Positions 9,516 through 17,140 of a DNA stretch of 64,000 bases are shown here, piece after piece. The notes under the pieces were generated by a model, which ran no database searches, had not been told where the DNA came from, and saw nothing but the letters and a program-made list of their open reading frames with translations. The DNA lies in contig NZ_LR027848.1 of assembly GCF_900607235.1 (NCBI RefSeq), positions 359,230-423,229 of the forward strand, in the 5' to 3' direction. This stretch comes from Olivibacter jilunii (GTDB lineage: Bacteria > Bacteroidota > Bacteroidia > Sphingobacteriales > Sphingobacteriaceae). Position 1 is the stretch's first letter. Every line of letters starts with the position of its first letter. Both the position numbers and the translations under genes were made by a program.

Positions 9516-11012
9516 ATGGAAGAGAAAAAGAAGTTAACAACTGCCTCGGGTATTCCCGTCACTAACAATGAAGACTCGATGACCGTTGGGCCACGCGGCC
9601 CTATATTATTGCAGGATTTTCACCTGCATGAAAAAATGGCCCATTTTAATCGCGAACGAATTCCCGAACGCGTGGTGCACGCTAAAGGTTCGGGTGCTTA
9701 TGGCACATTTACCGTAACCCAGGACATCACCACCTACACAAAAGCTAAAATTTTTAATGAGATAGGCAAAAAAACGCGTTTGTTTTTACGCTTTTCAACG
9801 GTTGGAGGGGAAAAAGGTTCAGCTGATACAGAAAGAGATCCACGCGGCTTTGCCGTTAAGTTCTATACGGAAGACGGCAATTGGGATCTCGTCGGCAATA
9901 ATACACCGGTTTTCTTTGTAAAAGATCCAAAAAAATTCAGCGACTTTATCCATACACAGAAGCGTGATCCGCAAACCAATATGAAAAGCGCAACGATGTT
10001 GTGGGATTTCTGGTCGTTAAACCCGGAGAGTCTGCATCAGGTGCTTATACTGATGTCAGACCGGGGCACACCTGTAGGATATCGTCACATGCACGGTTTT
10101 AGCAGTCACACATTCTCTTTCATCAATAGCAATAATGAGCGTGTATGGACCAAGTTCCATTTCAAAACGGAACAGGGCATTAAAAATTTCACCAATGACG
10201 AAGCGATGCGCATGCGGGGAGAAGATCCTGATTTTGCACAGCGCGATTTATTTGAAGCGATTGAACGCGGCGATTTCCCTCGCTGGAAACTATATATACA
10301 GATAATGACGGAGGAACAGGCGAAGGCCTTTCGCTGGAATCCCTTTGACTTAACCAAAATTTGGCCTCAGAGAGAGTATCCTTTACAAGAAGTGGGCGTT
10401 TTAGAACTGAATGAAAATCCATCCAATTATTTTGCCGAAGTAGAACAGGCGGCCTTCGCACCGGCACATGTTATTGACGGTATTAGCTATTCGCCCGACA
10501 AGATGTTGCAGGGGCGGATTTTGTCTTATCCGGATGCCCATCGTTATCGATTAGGTGTAAATTATGAGCAAATTCCGGTAAACAGGTGCCCTTTTATGGT
10601 AGCCAATTATCAACGGGATGGCTATATGCGCGTAGACGGAAATGGAGGCTCCACGCCAAACTATTTCCCCAACAGCTTTGATAGCATCTATGAAGATGAA
10701 AGCTACAAACAGCCTGCATGGAATTTAGAAAGCGATATTGCCGATTGGTATAACCGCAACGCGCCGGGCGAGGATGATCACTATACGCAACCTGGAAATC
10801 TTTTCAGATTGATGACACCGGAAGCCAAACAAAACACCATTCATAATATCGTGACCTCAATGAAGGGTATCACCGGCTCCAAGAAGGAGCTCATTATTAA
10901 CCGACAGCTGTGTCACTGGTTTAGAGCCGATGTGCAGCTCGGCATGGCCATTGCGCAGGGATTGGGGCTAAGTATGGAATCACTCAGTCAACATATGCCA
11001 CAAGCTCAATAA
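9516..11012 (+). CDS. katA: Monofunctional heme catalase
   Basis: 498 residues, a small-subunit clade 3-like catalase. Active-site His55 lies in [13 protein letters not shown]. The distal Asn is in [16 protein letters not shown] (about residue 129), and the proximal heme-ligand Tyr is in [14 protein letters not shown] (about 337). It degrades hydrogen peroxide to water and oxygen in the cytoplasm; no signal peptide is present. Control by the divergent oxyR is inferred from context. A GC-rich hairpin follows 17 bp after the stop. Confidence 0.96.
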   Translation: MEEKKKLTTASGIPVTNNEDSMTVGPRGPILLQDFHLHEKMAHFNRERIPERVVHAKGSGAYGTFTVTQDITTYTKAKIFNEIGKKTRLFLRFSTVGGEKGSADTERDPRGFAVKFYTEDGNWDLVGNNTPVFFVKDPKKFSDFIHTQKRDPQTNMKSATMLWDFWSLNPESLHQVLILMSDRGTPVGYRHMHGFSSHTFSFINSNNERVWTKFHFKTEQGIKNFTNDEAMRMRGEDPDFAQRDLFEAIERGDFPRWKLYIQIMTEEQAKAFRWNPFDLTKIWPQREYPLQEVGVLELNENPSNYFAEVEQAAFAPAHVIDGISYSPDKMLQGRILSYPDAHRYRLGVNYEQIPVNRCPFMVANYQRDGYMRVDGNGGSTPNYFPNSFDSIYEDESYKQPAWNLESDIADWYNRNAPGEDDHYTQPGNLFRLMTPEAKQNTIHNIVTSMKGITGSKKELIINRQLCHWFRADVQLGMAIAQGLGLSMESLSQHMPQAQ

Positions 11013-11028
11013 ACAAAACCAACCATCC

Positions 11029-11053
11029 AGGGGAGAGACAGGTCCTCTCCCCT
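11029..11053 (+). terminator. Hairpin terminator after katA
   Basis: AGGGGAGAG (11029-11037) and CTCTCCCCT (11045-11053) form a perfect 9-bp stem with a 7-nt loop, 17 bp after the katA stop. No strong U-tract follows, so termination efficiency is uncertain. Confidence 0.6.
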
Positions 11054-11147
11054 GATTATGTAAACCTATATTTCAGGTACCATAAGGTTTTTAAACGCCT
11101 TTATAGGATTCGTCTAAAAAGCAATGGTGACAGGAAGGTTGAGTGCA

Positions 11148-11577
11148 TTTAAAAAGAACCTTTTTCTTAGTCAAATTTATCGTGTTCTTTTTGTCTTAAC
11201 ACAAAAAGAACCAAAAAAGTCAAGGCGTGTGTAGGCTACCTTGCAACCGATGGCAAAGCATCGCTGGCGCGTATTGGAGCCGTTTCACTTCCTCAATCCG
11301 CTTGGATATTGCCGTATGAACAGACGTGCAAATGCTTTGCGGCTCGTTGCGTCGGTATCCTCCAAGGCCGATCTTCCAGCGCACAGGGCTATATTTAGGG
11401 CTGAAGAAATAATACGTCCGGTTAAAAGTAAAAGCCCTACGTTCTGCTAAAATATCACCTAGGAAATTTGCGGTTTGCACGTTGAGGCACTATCGTTGTA
11501 GCAAAGTTCCAAGTGATGGGTTTTTGGTTACTTTTTGCGGAAAAAAGTGACAAAAATAATCGTTCTTTTAATTTAAA
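11148..11577 (+). repeat. Dispersed hairpin-ended repeat, copy 1
   Basis: A segment of about 430 bp whose core (about 11227-11555) recurs almost unchanged at 35595-35930 (same orientation) and 16655-16982 (inverted). The outer ends are short inverted repeats, TTTAAAAAGAAC (from 11148) against GTTCTTTTAATTTAAA (to 11577). Just inside are hairpins: TTCTTTTTGT...ACAAAAAGAA on the left, and TTGGTTACTTTTT...AAAAAAGTGACAA on the right. Both strands of the core are open for 69-86 codons. Differences between copies are mostly amino-acid changing, and the third copy is frameshifted, so I read it as noncoding. It fills the interval between katA and the SirB1-like gene. Confidence 0.85.
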
Positions 11578-11649
11578 CATCCTATTGAATACGAGTGTGG
11601 TAACCTCGGTAGAGAAGCAACTCATAACACACAAATCACAACTTATTTT

Positions 11650-11657
11650 TATCTTTG
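11650..11657 (+). promoter_or_regulatory. -7 element upstream of the SirB1-like gene
   Basis: TATCTTTG matches TAnnTTTG and is followed after 3 nt by the ATG at 11661, so a leaderless transcript is predicted. No clear -33 TTTG is seen. Confidence 0.5.
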
Positions 11658-11660
11658 TAT

Positions 11661-12515
11661 ATGCTTAATAACAAAGAGATAAATTCCTTGATACATCTAT
11701 TAGACGATCCGGATGAAGAGGTATTTCGGCACGTTGAGGAGAAGTTGTTAACACTAGGGACAGCGGTTATTGCTCCGTTGGAAGCTGCTTGGGAAAAATC
11801 ATTTGATTCTTTTCTTCAGTCGAGGATAGAGAACCTAATTCATAAAATCCAGTTTGAACAGGTTTTTAATGAATTGGAACTTTGGTATATGGGCGGGGGG
11901 TTTGATTTATTGCAGGGCTTGATTATTGTCAATAAATATCAATATCCCGATCTGGAAGATCAAACCATCATCAATCAAGTAGAAGAAATTAAGCGCGATG
12001 CTTGGCTGGAAATGATGTATAACATGAGCGCTGTGGAGAAAGTACGTTTATTAAATAACGTATTTTACAATATGCATGGCTTCAAAGGTAATACCAAAAA
12101 TTACCACGATCCGCAAAATTCATACATCGGTAAAGTGCTGGAAACGAGGAGAGGAAACCCGATTTTATTAGCAGCACTATATAGTATTGTAGCGCAGCGT
12201 TTGGATATCCCAATTTATGGTGTCAATTTGCCACGCCACTTTATATTGGCTTATATGGACGAACAAATTAAGGCCGACGAAGCAGGAGTTCTTTTTTATA
12301 TCAATGCTTTTAATAGGGGCCAGATATTTGGAAGACATGATGTCTTATCGTTTTTAAAGCAACTTAATTTGCCTAATGATGAACAATTCTTTTTGCCGTG
12401 TGATAACTTGGCGATCGTCAGCCGTGTCTTGCGTAATCTATTAGCTTCCTATAATCAAGCAGGCAGCTTAGAAAAAGCCGCTGAAATACAACGTTTATTG
12501 GGTATTTTCGGGTAA
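11661..12515 (+). CDS. SirB1-family transglutaminase-like protein
   Basis: 284 residues from the ATG at 11661; an in-frame TTG at 11655 overlaps the -7 box and is unlikely. The segments NSYIGKVLETRRGNPILLAALYSIVAQRLDIPIYGVNLPRHFILAYMD (about 152-200) are typical of the SirB1/transglutaminase-like domain, with an N-terminal HEAT-like helical region. Family function is poorly defined. It stands alone between a dispersed repeat and a convergent gene. Confidence 0.8.
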   Translation: MLNNKEINSLIHLLDDPDEEVFRHVEEKLLTLGTAVIAPLEAAWEKSFDSFLQSRIENLIHKIQFEQVFNELELWYMGGGFDLLQGLIIVNKYQYPDLEDQTIINQVEEIKRDAWLEMMYNMSAVEKVRLLNNVFYNMHGFKGNTKNYHDPQNSYIGKVLETRRGNPILLAALYSIVAQRLDIPIYGVNLPRHFILAYMDEQIKADEAGVLFYINAFNRGQIFGRHDVLSFLKQLNLPNDEQFFLPCDNLAIVSRVLRNLLASYNQAGSLEKAAEIQRLLGIFG

Positions 12516-12517
12516 AG

Positions 12518-12546
12518 GCAAGGAGCCGAATTCGCCGGCCCCTTGC
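12518..12546. terminator. Stem-loop between convergent genes
   Basis: GCAAGGAGCCG (12518-12528) pairs with CGGCCCCTTGC (12536-12546) with one mismatch. It begins 3 bp after the SirB1-like stop and ends 6 bp before the stop of the convergent gene, so it may serve both. There is no U-tract on either side. Confidence 0.5.
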
Positions 12547-12552
12547 TCGGTA

Positions 12553-13182
12553 TTATCTCGCCATTAAGCTAACGGCTTCACTCCAATCACTTACACCTTT
12601 TCCATTACGGGCACGCACGCGTACGCGGCAAACAACACCGGGAATCAGCGGAGCGATAATGTTGTTACGAGACGAAGTAGTAGATAAGATGTCGCCCCAT
12701 AATATGTTTCCATTATCGTCTACTTCGGTAGCATAGCAGTATTCGTACTCCCAGGCTTTTTTAACCGGGTTAAAATCGAAGCGAATTTGTCCGCTCTGTG
12801 CGGTATCGCTCAGACGAAGACGCTCTGGTATAGCAGGAGCAATCAACGAGGACCGAAGCGGCTTTACGGGAAAGCCCGAACTTAAAATAATATGTAAGGC
12901 CCCGTCTGCAACGGCATCCACATAAAACGCTAATTGCCTAAGTCCTTTCTCGAGTGCCTGGCGACTCACATTTTTTTCACTGGTGTTCAAAGGACTACCC
13001 TTCCGGGTAGCCGCCAGTTTGAGCCGATAATCATCAAGGAGTAACTGTATATCTGTCAACGCCGGAACGGGCGTTTCGAAATTTGGATTGTCCGTCATGG
13101 CGGTAATGACGGTTGTTCCTAAAGTTGCCATGGCGTCGTCTGCGATATTACTAAATCCTATAGCGATGTATCTATTTTGCAT
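12553..13182 (-). CDS. Fibronectin type III-like protein of unknown function
   Basis: 209 residues, no signal peptide. The N-terminal half (IGFSNIADDAMATLGTTVITAMTDNPNF...) is helical and unrecognised. The C-terminal half (about 115-207) looks like one fibronectin III domain, ending PGVVCRVRVRARNGKGVSDWSEAVSLMA, with the characteristic WSE near the end. The cytoplasmic form with this N-terminus is a Bacteroidota type of unknown role. Upstream lie a perfect inverted repeat (13316-13333) and the 21-bp periodic array, then a small helix-turn-helix-like gene on the same strand. The function may be tied to these neighbours, but this is inference. Confidence 0.75.
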   Translation of the reverse strand: MQNRYIAIGFSNIADDAMATLGTTVITAMTDNPNFETPVPALTDIQLLLDDYRLKLAATRKGSPLNTSEKNVSRQALEKGLRQLAFYVDAVADGALHIILSSGFPVKPLRSSLIAPAIPERLRLSDTAQSGQIRFDFNPVKKAWEYEYCYATEVDDNGNILWGDILSTTSSRNNIIAPLIPGVVCRVRVRARNGKGVSDWSEAVSLMAR

Positions 13183-13315
13183 ATTTAAAAAATTAAAAAT
13201 TAAAAAATAAAAAGTAAAAAGCTTGTCTCCCGAAGGGATGGCCTATTACTTAAAGCCTATCGCCTATTGCACATTTACGTTGGCTTGGACGGATGTTTTC
13301 TCTTTGTTATCATCT

Positions 13316-13333
13316 ACTTATATTTGTATAAGT
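13316..13333. promoter_or_regulatory. Perfect inverted repeat (candidate operator)
   Basis: ACTTATA (13316-13322) and TATAAGT (13327-13333) around a 4-nt centre TTTG form an 18-bp palindrome. It contains a plus-strand TATATTTG. It lies between the FN3-like gene and the 21-bp array and could be an operator for a dimeric regulator. No binding protein can be assigned from sequence. Confidence 0.35.
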
Positions 13334-13483
13334 CCATCAACCGCTGATGAACAAAACAAAATTGAGTAGAATCAAAAAAAGCCATGTCCGAAAATGACGC
13401 ATATGGCGTTTTTGTCGTTTTTTGACGCTTTTGTCCGATAAAAGAGGAGGAAAAGTACGTTTAAGGATGACCAAATCGAACGC

Positions 13484-13987
13484 TCTATTGACTAAATTTA
13501 TTCCAAATCCATATAGATTTAATACAATCTTGATCGTTGTTAATATAAACTTAGAAAGGTCTGACAGAACGTTATAGAACTTTGTCACAACTGTGAACAA
13601 CGTTAGAACAATTTTAACCAATTATGGGGTAATCTTGTTTGTGTTTAATTCAAACTTGATTAAGATTACGACAAACTTGGTCTAGTTTATAACAACATTG
13701 TTCATTGTTATTGCAAACGTAAACAAGTTTGCTATTTCTTTAGTTAAGTTTATAGCAGAGATGAGCAAGGTTAAAGCAAGCTTGATCAAAAGTGTCTCAA
13801 CTTATCTTAAAATTACCTTCATATTGTTTGTATTTACTTCAAACGCTTCTACCTTCATAACAAACTAATACGTGTTAAGGATAAACTTAAGCATGTTTAT
13901 CTCAAACTTATTTGCGTTTGTCTTAAACTTAATTGTGTTTATCCCAGTCTTACTGACATTTATTAAGGCTTTCTAGACCTTAGGTGT
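13484..13987. repeat. Noncoding array with strict 21-bp period (24 degenerate units)
   Basis: Cutting the sequence every 21 bp from 13484 gives 24 units in register with no insertion or deletion. The shared pattern is AAACTTG at unit positions 1-7 and GTTTAT at 13-18, often ending in C. By eye, A occurs at position 1 in 20 of 24 units, T at position 6 in 20, and T at position 16 in about 21. The best units are at 13652, 13673, 13883, 13904 and 13925. Weaker phase continues left to about 13379. All frames on both strands contain stops across the array. 21 bp equals two helical turns or seven codons. Each unit holds AAAC and GTTT as opposed half-sites. Confidence 0.85.
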
Positions 13988-13993
13988 GCCGCA

Positions 13994-14026
13994 AACAAAA
14001 AAAGCCGCGGGCAATTGCCGCGGCTT
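13994..14026 (-). terminator. Intrinsic terminator of the small HTH-like gene
   Basis: Read on the minus strand, a GCCGCGG / CCGCGGC stem of about 8 bp with a 6-7 nt loop is followed by seven T residues. It lies 50 bp after the stop of the gene at 14076-14297 and separates that transcript from the 21-bp array. Confidence 0.8.
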
Positions 14027-14075
14027 ACCAAGAAATTTTTTTACATCGGAGCAATCCCATTGCTCATCTATCCAC

Positions 14076-14297
14076 TCAATTCCGGTTAATCTTCAGAAAG
14101 GCAGCTATTTTTGATACAGGCGTATCGAGGTATTCTGCAACATGATATACCGTAACGGGCTGCTGCTTTTCCAAAGCATACATGTCGCGGATCAACTGCA
14201 TATGGCGTTGGCATGTACGCATGCTCTTGCCCAAGATCAGCTGTAGATCCGCGGTAAAAACAGATAATCGACGTAAATTTACTTCCATATCCTCCAT
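14076..14297 (-). CDS. Small helix-turn-helix-like protein
   Basis: 73 residues from the ATG at 14297; the frame extends to 14351, but the upstream Met codons lie inside or above a -7 box at 14309-14316, so the later start is preferred. The sequence LQLILGKSMRTCQRHMQLIRDMYALEKQQPVTVYHVAEYLDTPVSKIAAFL looks like the small DNA-binding proteins of Bacteroidota accessory regions, with a helix-turn-helix in the first half. No better assignment can be made. It has its own terminator. Its nearest neighbours are the 21-bp array downstream and the VapBC pair upstream on the other strand. Confidence 0.6.
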   Translation of the reverse strand: MEDMEVNLRRLSVFTADLQLILGKSMRTCQRHMQLIRDMYALEKQQPVTVYHVAEYLDTPVSKIAAFLKINRN

Positions 14298-14308
14298 TTT
14301 TGCTATCA

Positions 14309-14339
14309 CAAATTTAGCAGCTACCATAAGCAAAAGCAA
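14309..14339 (-). promoter_or_regulatory. Promoter of the small HTH-like gene
   Basis: On the minus strand TTG (14339-14337), 20 bp, then TAAATTTG (14316-14309). The ATG at 14297 is 11 nt further on. This supports 14297 as the start rather than the longer frame. Confidence 0.5.
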
Positions 14340-14539
14340 GCATAAGCGCAATAAAACACGGCTTTTATTGAATTTTTATCAAATTTTAAATACCTGTCGT
14401 ACAAGCTTTTCAATTTTCGTAATGCTTGATCAAATACTCATTATGAAAATGTTAAGGTTTTTGTAACAAAGAGGGCATTGAAACATAGAAAAATAGATAA
14501 ATCACACAGTTCGGGTCAAAGCCTTTTAAACTAGCCGTA

Positions 14540-14569
14540 ATGTGTATAAATTTTATTATCTTTACACAT
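14540..14569. promoter_or_regulatory. vapBC promoter with palindromic operator
   Basis: ATGTGTATAAA (14540-14550) and TTTACACAT (14561-14569) form an imperfect inverted repeat that encloses a TATCTTTA -7-like box (14557-14564). It lies 16 bp before vapB. This is the expected layout for autorepression by a ribbon-helix-helix antitoxin; binding is inferred. Confidence 0.55.
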
Positions 14570-14585
14570 AGTAAAAATTACAGAA

Positions 14586-14777
14586 ATGAGAACTAATATA
14601 GAGCTAGACGAAAACCTCATTCAACAGGCGCTTCAAATAAGTAAACTAAGGACAAAGAAAGAAGTCGTTCATGAAGCATTAAAGCAATATATTGCCTCTC
14701 TGAAACGAAAAAGCATTATAGCGTTGAGAAAGAAGGGCACTTGGGAAGGAGATCTCGACCAGATGCGTAGCCTATGA
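14586..14777 (+). CDS. vapB: VapB-family antitoxin
   Basis: 63 residues. The N-terminus MRTNIELDENLIQQALQI followed by RTKKEVVHEALKQYI is the ribbon-helix-helix pattern of VapB proteins acting on VapC toxins. The C-terminal tail (KKGTWEGDLDQM) is the typical toxin-wrapping segment. The stop overlaps the vapC start in ATGA (14774-14777), so translation is coupled. A palindrome at 14540-14569 is the probable operator. Confidence 0.9.
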   Translation: MRTNIELDENLIQQALQISKLRTKKEVVHEALKQYIASLKRKSIIALRKKGTWEGDLDQMRSL

Positions 14778-15187
14778 GGAGTTCTTTGCTTTTTGATACG
14801 TCGGTATGGGTTGATTTCCTGAACAAAAATGACACACCGCAAGCTTTATTATTGCAAGAATATATAGAAACGGATCGTGAGGTATTACTTACGCCCACCA
14901 TTGTTCAAGAAATTCTCCAGGGAATACGTGAGGATTCAACTTATACAGAAATAAAGGAAGCACTATCCTATTTCACTTTATTGGAATTGCCTCCACGACG
15001 AGCAGCCATAGGTGCAGCAGACCTGTTTCGATCTCTACGCAAAAAAGGAGTGACCATACGTAAGAGCAACGATTGCCTAATTGCCTATTATGCTGTTTCC
15101 TTTTCAGTTCCCCTAGTTCATACCGATCGAGATTTTGATCATATAAGTAAATACAGCAAATTGAAGATCTGGAAGCAAAAAAATTAA
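14774..15187 (+). CDS. vapC: VapC-family PIN-domain ribonuclease toxin
   Basis: 137 residues with the acidic PIN quartet visible: Asp8 in LFDTSVW, Glu46 in PTIVQEILQG, Asp100 in SNDCLIAYYA, and Asp118/Asp120 in HTDRDFD. Such toxins cleave tRNA or rRNA when free of VapB. All active-site residues are present, so the toxin should be functional. It forms a two-gene operon with vapB. Its position in the accessory stretch between two copies of a dispersed repeat suggests acquisition, though direct evidence of transfer is lacking. Confidence 0.92.
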   Translation: MRSSLLFDTSVWVDFLNKNDTPQALLLQEYIETDREVLLTPTIVQEILQGIREDSTYTEIKEALSYFTLLELPPRRAAIGAADLFRSLRKKGVTIRKSNDCLIAYYAVSFSVPLVHTDRDFDHISKYSKLKIWKQKN

Positions 15188-15332
15188 AAGATATGCAATT
15201 AGGGGTTACCTATGTCAAATAGGGTTCTTCATCCGCTTATTGAGCTATTTCATTTACTGCTATCTATGATAGACACAATTAGATTCAATCTTTGAGCTAT
15301 TTATAAACAAAGTCTGATGTTCGCTTTATGAG

Positions 15333-16421
15333 TTACTCATTCGGTCCCCGAGAATCAAGATACATAAATTCTGGCGTTAAAGATAACGCCCTGCTTGTCT
15401 CGGGTTCGATATTCCCATTAGCATCTAATGCAAATCTTATGAGTCGCCTTGCTCGATCGATGACATATATGAACTGGTTTCGATTGGGTAAATCGGTGAT
15501 TGCAACGTCTATTGGGTCCACCAAACCAGTAGCTGCTCCGGTAATAATTCTTGTTGGTGTAATCGTTCCACCAGCCATTATCGCTTGCTTTGCATTCTCG
15601 ATAACATAAATTTTTCCATCCACACTATTATTACTTGGATTATCCGTGAGTTTCGCAGGACCTAAATCGGAAAGAACCAGGATATCAAGTCTCGGAGAAT
15701 AAGTAATACCTCGAATATCATTTGCTCCCGCAATGGTGATTGTATAATTTGGTTTAGCGTTGTTAATAAAAGTGTCTTGTATGGAAGCAATATCTTTTAA
15801 TGCAAAACCCCATATTTCTTTGGTATTCCCTTGCATCGACAGCAATAGCAAAGAATCACTTGTATTAAGTGTCATATTTGTTGAAATACCCCAAGGAAGA
15901 TTTGCCAGTTTAAGCCTTTTTCTTGGGGATTGCTGTCCCACCAGCCGCGAAGGATTATAGTATATGTTTAAGGAAGCGCTGTCTGGATGATCATTCGTAA
16001 TAAATAACTGATCGGATTTGTTATCGTAACGAATGGCACGAGGCATATAAAGGTGAATAGTGTCCTTAAAGCTGCGCGTGGAAGTACCTATAACTCCAGC
16101 ATCATTCACCGAGAAATACTTAATAGTAGTATCGTTTCTACTGACCTGAAAACCTTGTCTTAAATCAGGGCTATATGTGATACCCATTCCAAGCCGAGGC
16201 TGCGTATTCGCGCCGCTGGGAGCTGGTATATAACCGGCGCTATCCGCAGGATCAATCACTACCGCGTTTTGATAAACCTGCGTATCCGAATTAGCGATAT
16301 CCGAAAACGATATATACAGCCTAGAGATAGGCGTTGCGGGATAGATCGGCTCATCATCTACCCGTTTACAGGAAGTCCACAGGCAGAGGATAATCAGGTT
16401 TAGCGCGAATATACGGTTCAT
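15333..16421 (-). CDS. Surface or periplasmic lipoprotein, probable beta-propeller
   Basis: 362 residues from the ATG at 16421 (the frame is open to 16607, but the leader MNRIFALNLIILCLWTSC begins here). That leader is a lipoprotein signal with the acylated Cys at about residue 18. The mature part has repeated blocks such as GITYSPDLRQGFQV, IRYDNKSDQLFITND, GITYSPRLDILVLSD and DPIDVAITDLPNRNQFIYVID, spaced roughly 50 residues apart, which suggests a beta-propeller (NHL/YVTN-like). I do not recognise a specific family. It stands alone between vapBC and a dispersed repeat. Confidence 0.7.
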   Translation of the reverse strand: MNRIFALNLIILCLWTSCKRVDDEPIYPATPISRLYISFSDIANSDTQVYQNAVVIDPADSAGYIPAPSGANTQPRLGMGITYSPDLRQGFQVSRNDTTIKYFSVNDAGVIGTSTRSFKDTIHLYMPRAIRYDNKSDQLFITNDHPDSASLNIYYNPSRLVGQQSPRKRLKLANLPWGISTNMTLNTSDSLLLLSMQGNTKEIWGFALKDIASIQDTFINNAKPNYTITIAGANDIRGITYSPRLDILVLSDLGPAKLTDNPSNNSVDGKIYVIENAKQAIMAGGTITPTRIITGAATGLVDPIDVAITDLPNRNQFIYVIDRARRLIRFALDANGNIEPETSRALSLTPEFMYLDSRGPNE

Positions 16422-16624
16422 TTGCATCGAGTACATTTTTTCTTGGAAATCGAAAACAATGTCCTTCATCATTTCCGGCTTCGGTATTTTACTATATAAC
16501 GGCAACAAGGCAGAAAATTGCACAGCTGCAAACAAAAATAGTATAGCAAACTTAGATAAACTTTCTTTTATAAAAAAGTTTATCCATCTATTCTTAAAAC
16601 AGAGCATTTACCGCGGGATAGTGC

Positions 16625-17095
16625 TTATATTAAAGGAACCTTTTTGTTTTTCTTTTTTTCCGCAAAAAAGAAACAAAAAACTCCTCGCTTGGAACTTTGC
16701 TACAACGGTGGTGCATCAACATGCAAACCGCAAATTTCCTAGGCGATACTTTAGCAGAACGTAGGGCTTTTACTTTTAACCGGACGTATTATTTCTTCAG
16801 CCCTAAATATAGCCCTGTGCGCTGGCAAAACGGCCTTGGAGGATACCGACGCAACGAGCCGCAAAGCATTTGCATGTCTGTTCATATGGCAATATCCAAG
16901 CGGATTGAGGAAGTGAAACGGCTCCAATACGCGCCAGCGATGCTTTGCCATCAGATGCAAGGTAGCCTACACAAGCCTTGATTTATTCACTTTTGTTTGT
17001 TTTCAGATGAGTTCATGAGCTCATCGCTCTGCTCTTCGGTTTTGTCGGCTTTTTATCAAGAAAAAGCTGATTAAGAAAAAAGTTCCTTTTCTTTC
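16625..17095 (-). repeat. Dispersed hairpin-ended repeat, copy 2 (inverted)
   Basis: The core (about 16655-16982) is the reverse complement of the copies at 11148 and 35537, with scattered substitutions. The left end has TTATATTAAAGGAACC, the same outer word found at the left end of copy 3, then a T-rich/A-rich hairpin (TTTTTCTTTTTTTCCGCAAA). The right side carries CGGCTTTTT...AAAAAGCTG and ends near AAGTTCCTTTTCTTT. The long frame on the plus strand (from 16727) aligns to the minus-strand frame of copy 1 but differs mainly by amino-acid changes. The repeat fills the interval between the lipoprotein gene and the methyltransferase. Confidence 0.8.
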
Positions 17096-17123
17096 AAAGA
17101 GAAAAGAACAAATATAAAAGCTT

Positions 17124-17131
17124 TATCTTTG
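17124..17131 (+). promoter_or_regulatory. -7 element upstream of the methyltransferase gene
   Basis: TATCTTTG matches TAnnTTTG, 9 nt before the ATG at 17141. It lies just outside the right end of repeat copy 2. Confidence 0.5.
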
Positions 17132-17140
17132 CTGCCGTAT

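Noticed and set aside
11220..11480. 86-codon frame in the first dispersed repeat (and its counterpart at 16727-16981)
   Set aside because: Changes between copies are mostly non-silent, one copy is frameshifted, and there is no promoter or start context. Treated as part of a noncoding repeat.
13337..13621. 94-codon minus-strand frame overlapping the 21-bp array
   Set aside because: It is simply the part of the array without stops. The same frame carries stops in several other units, and its composition is dictated by the repeat. A decayed coding repeat remains possible but is not supported as a gene.
13484..13987. CRISPR array
   Set aside because: Units are contiguous at 21 bp with no unique spacers between identical repeats, the units are degenerate, and no cas gene is present.
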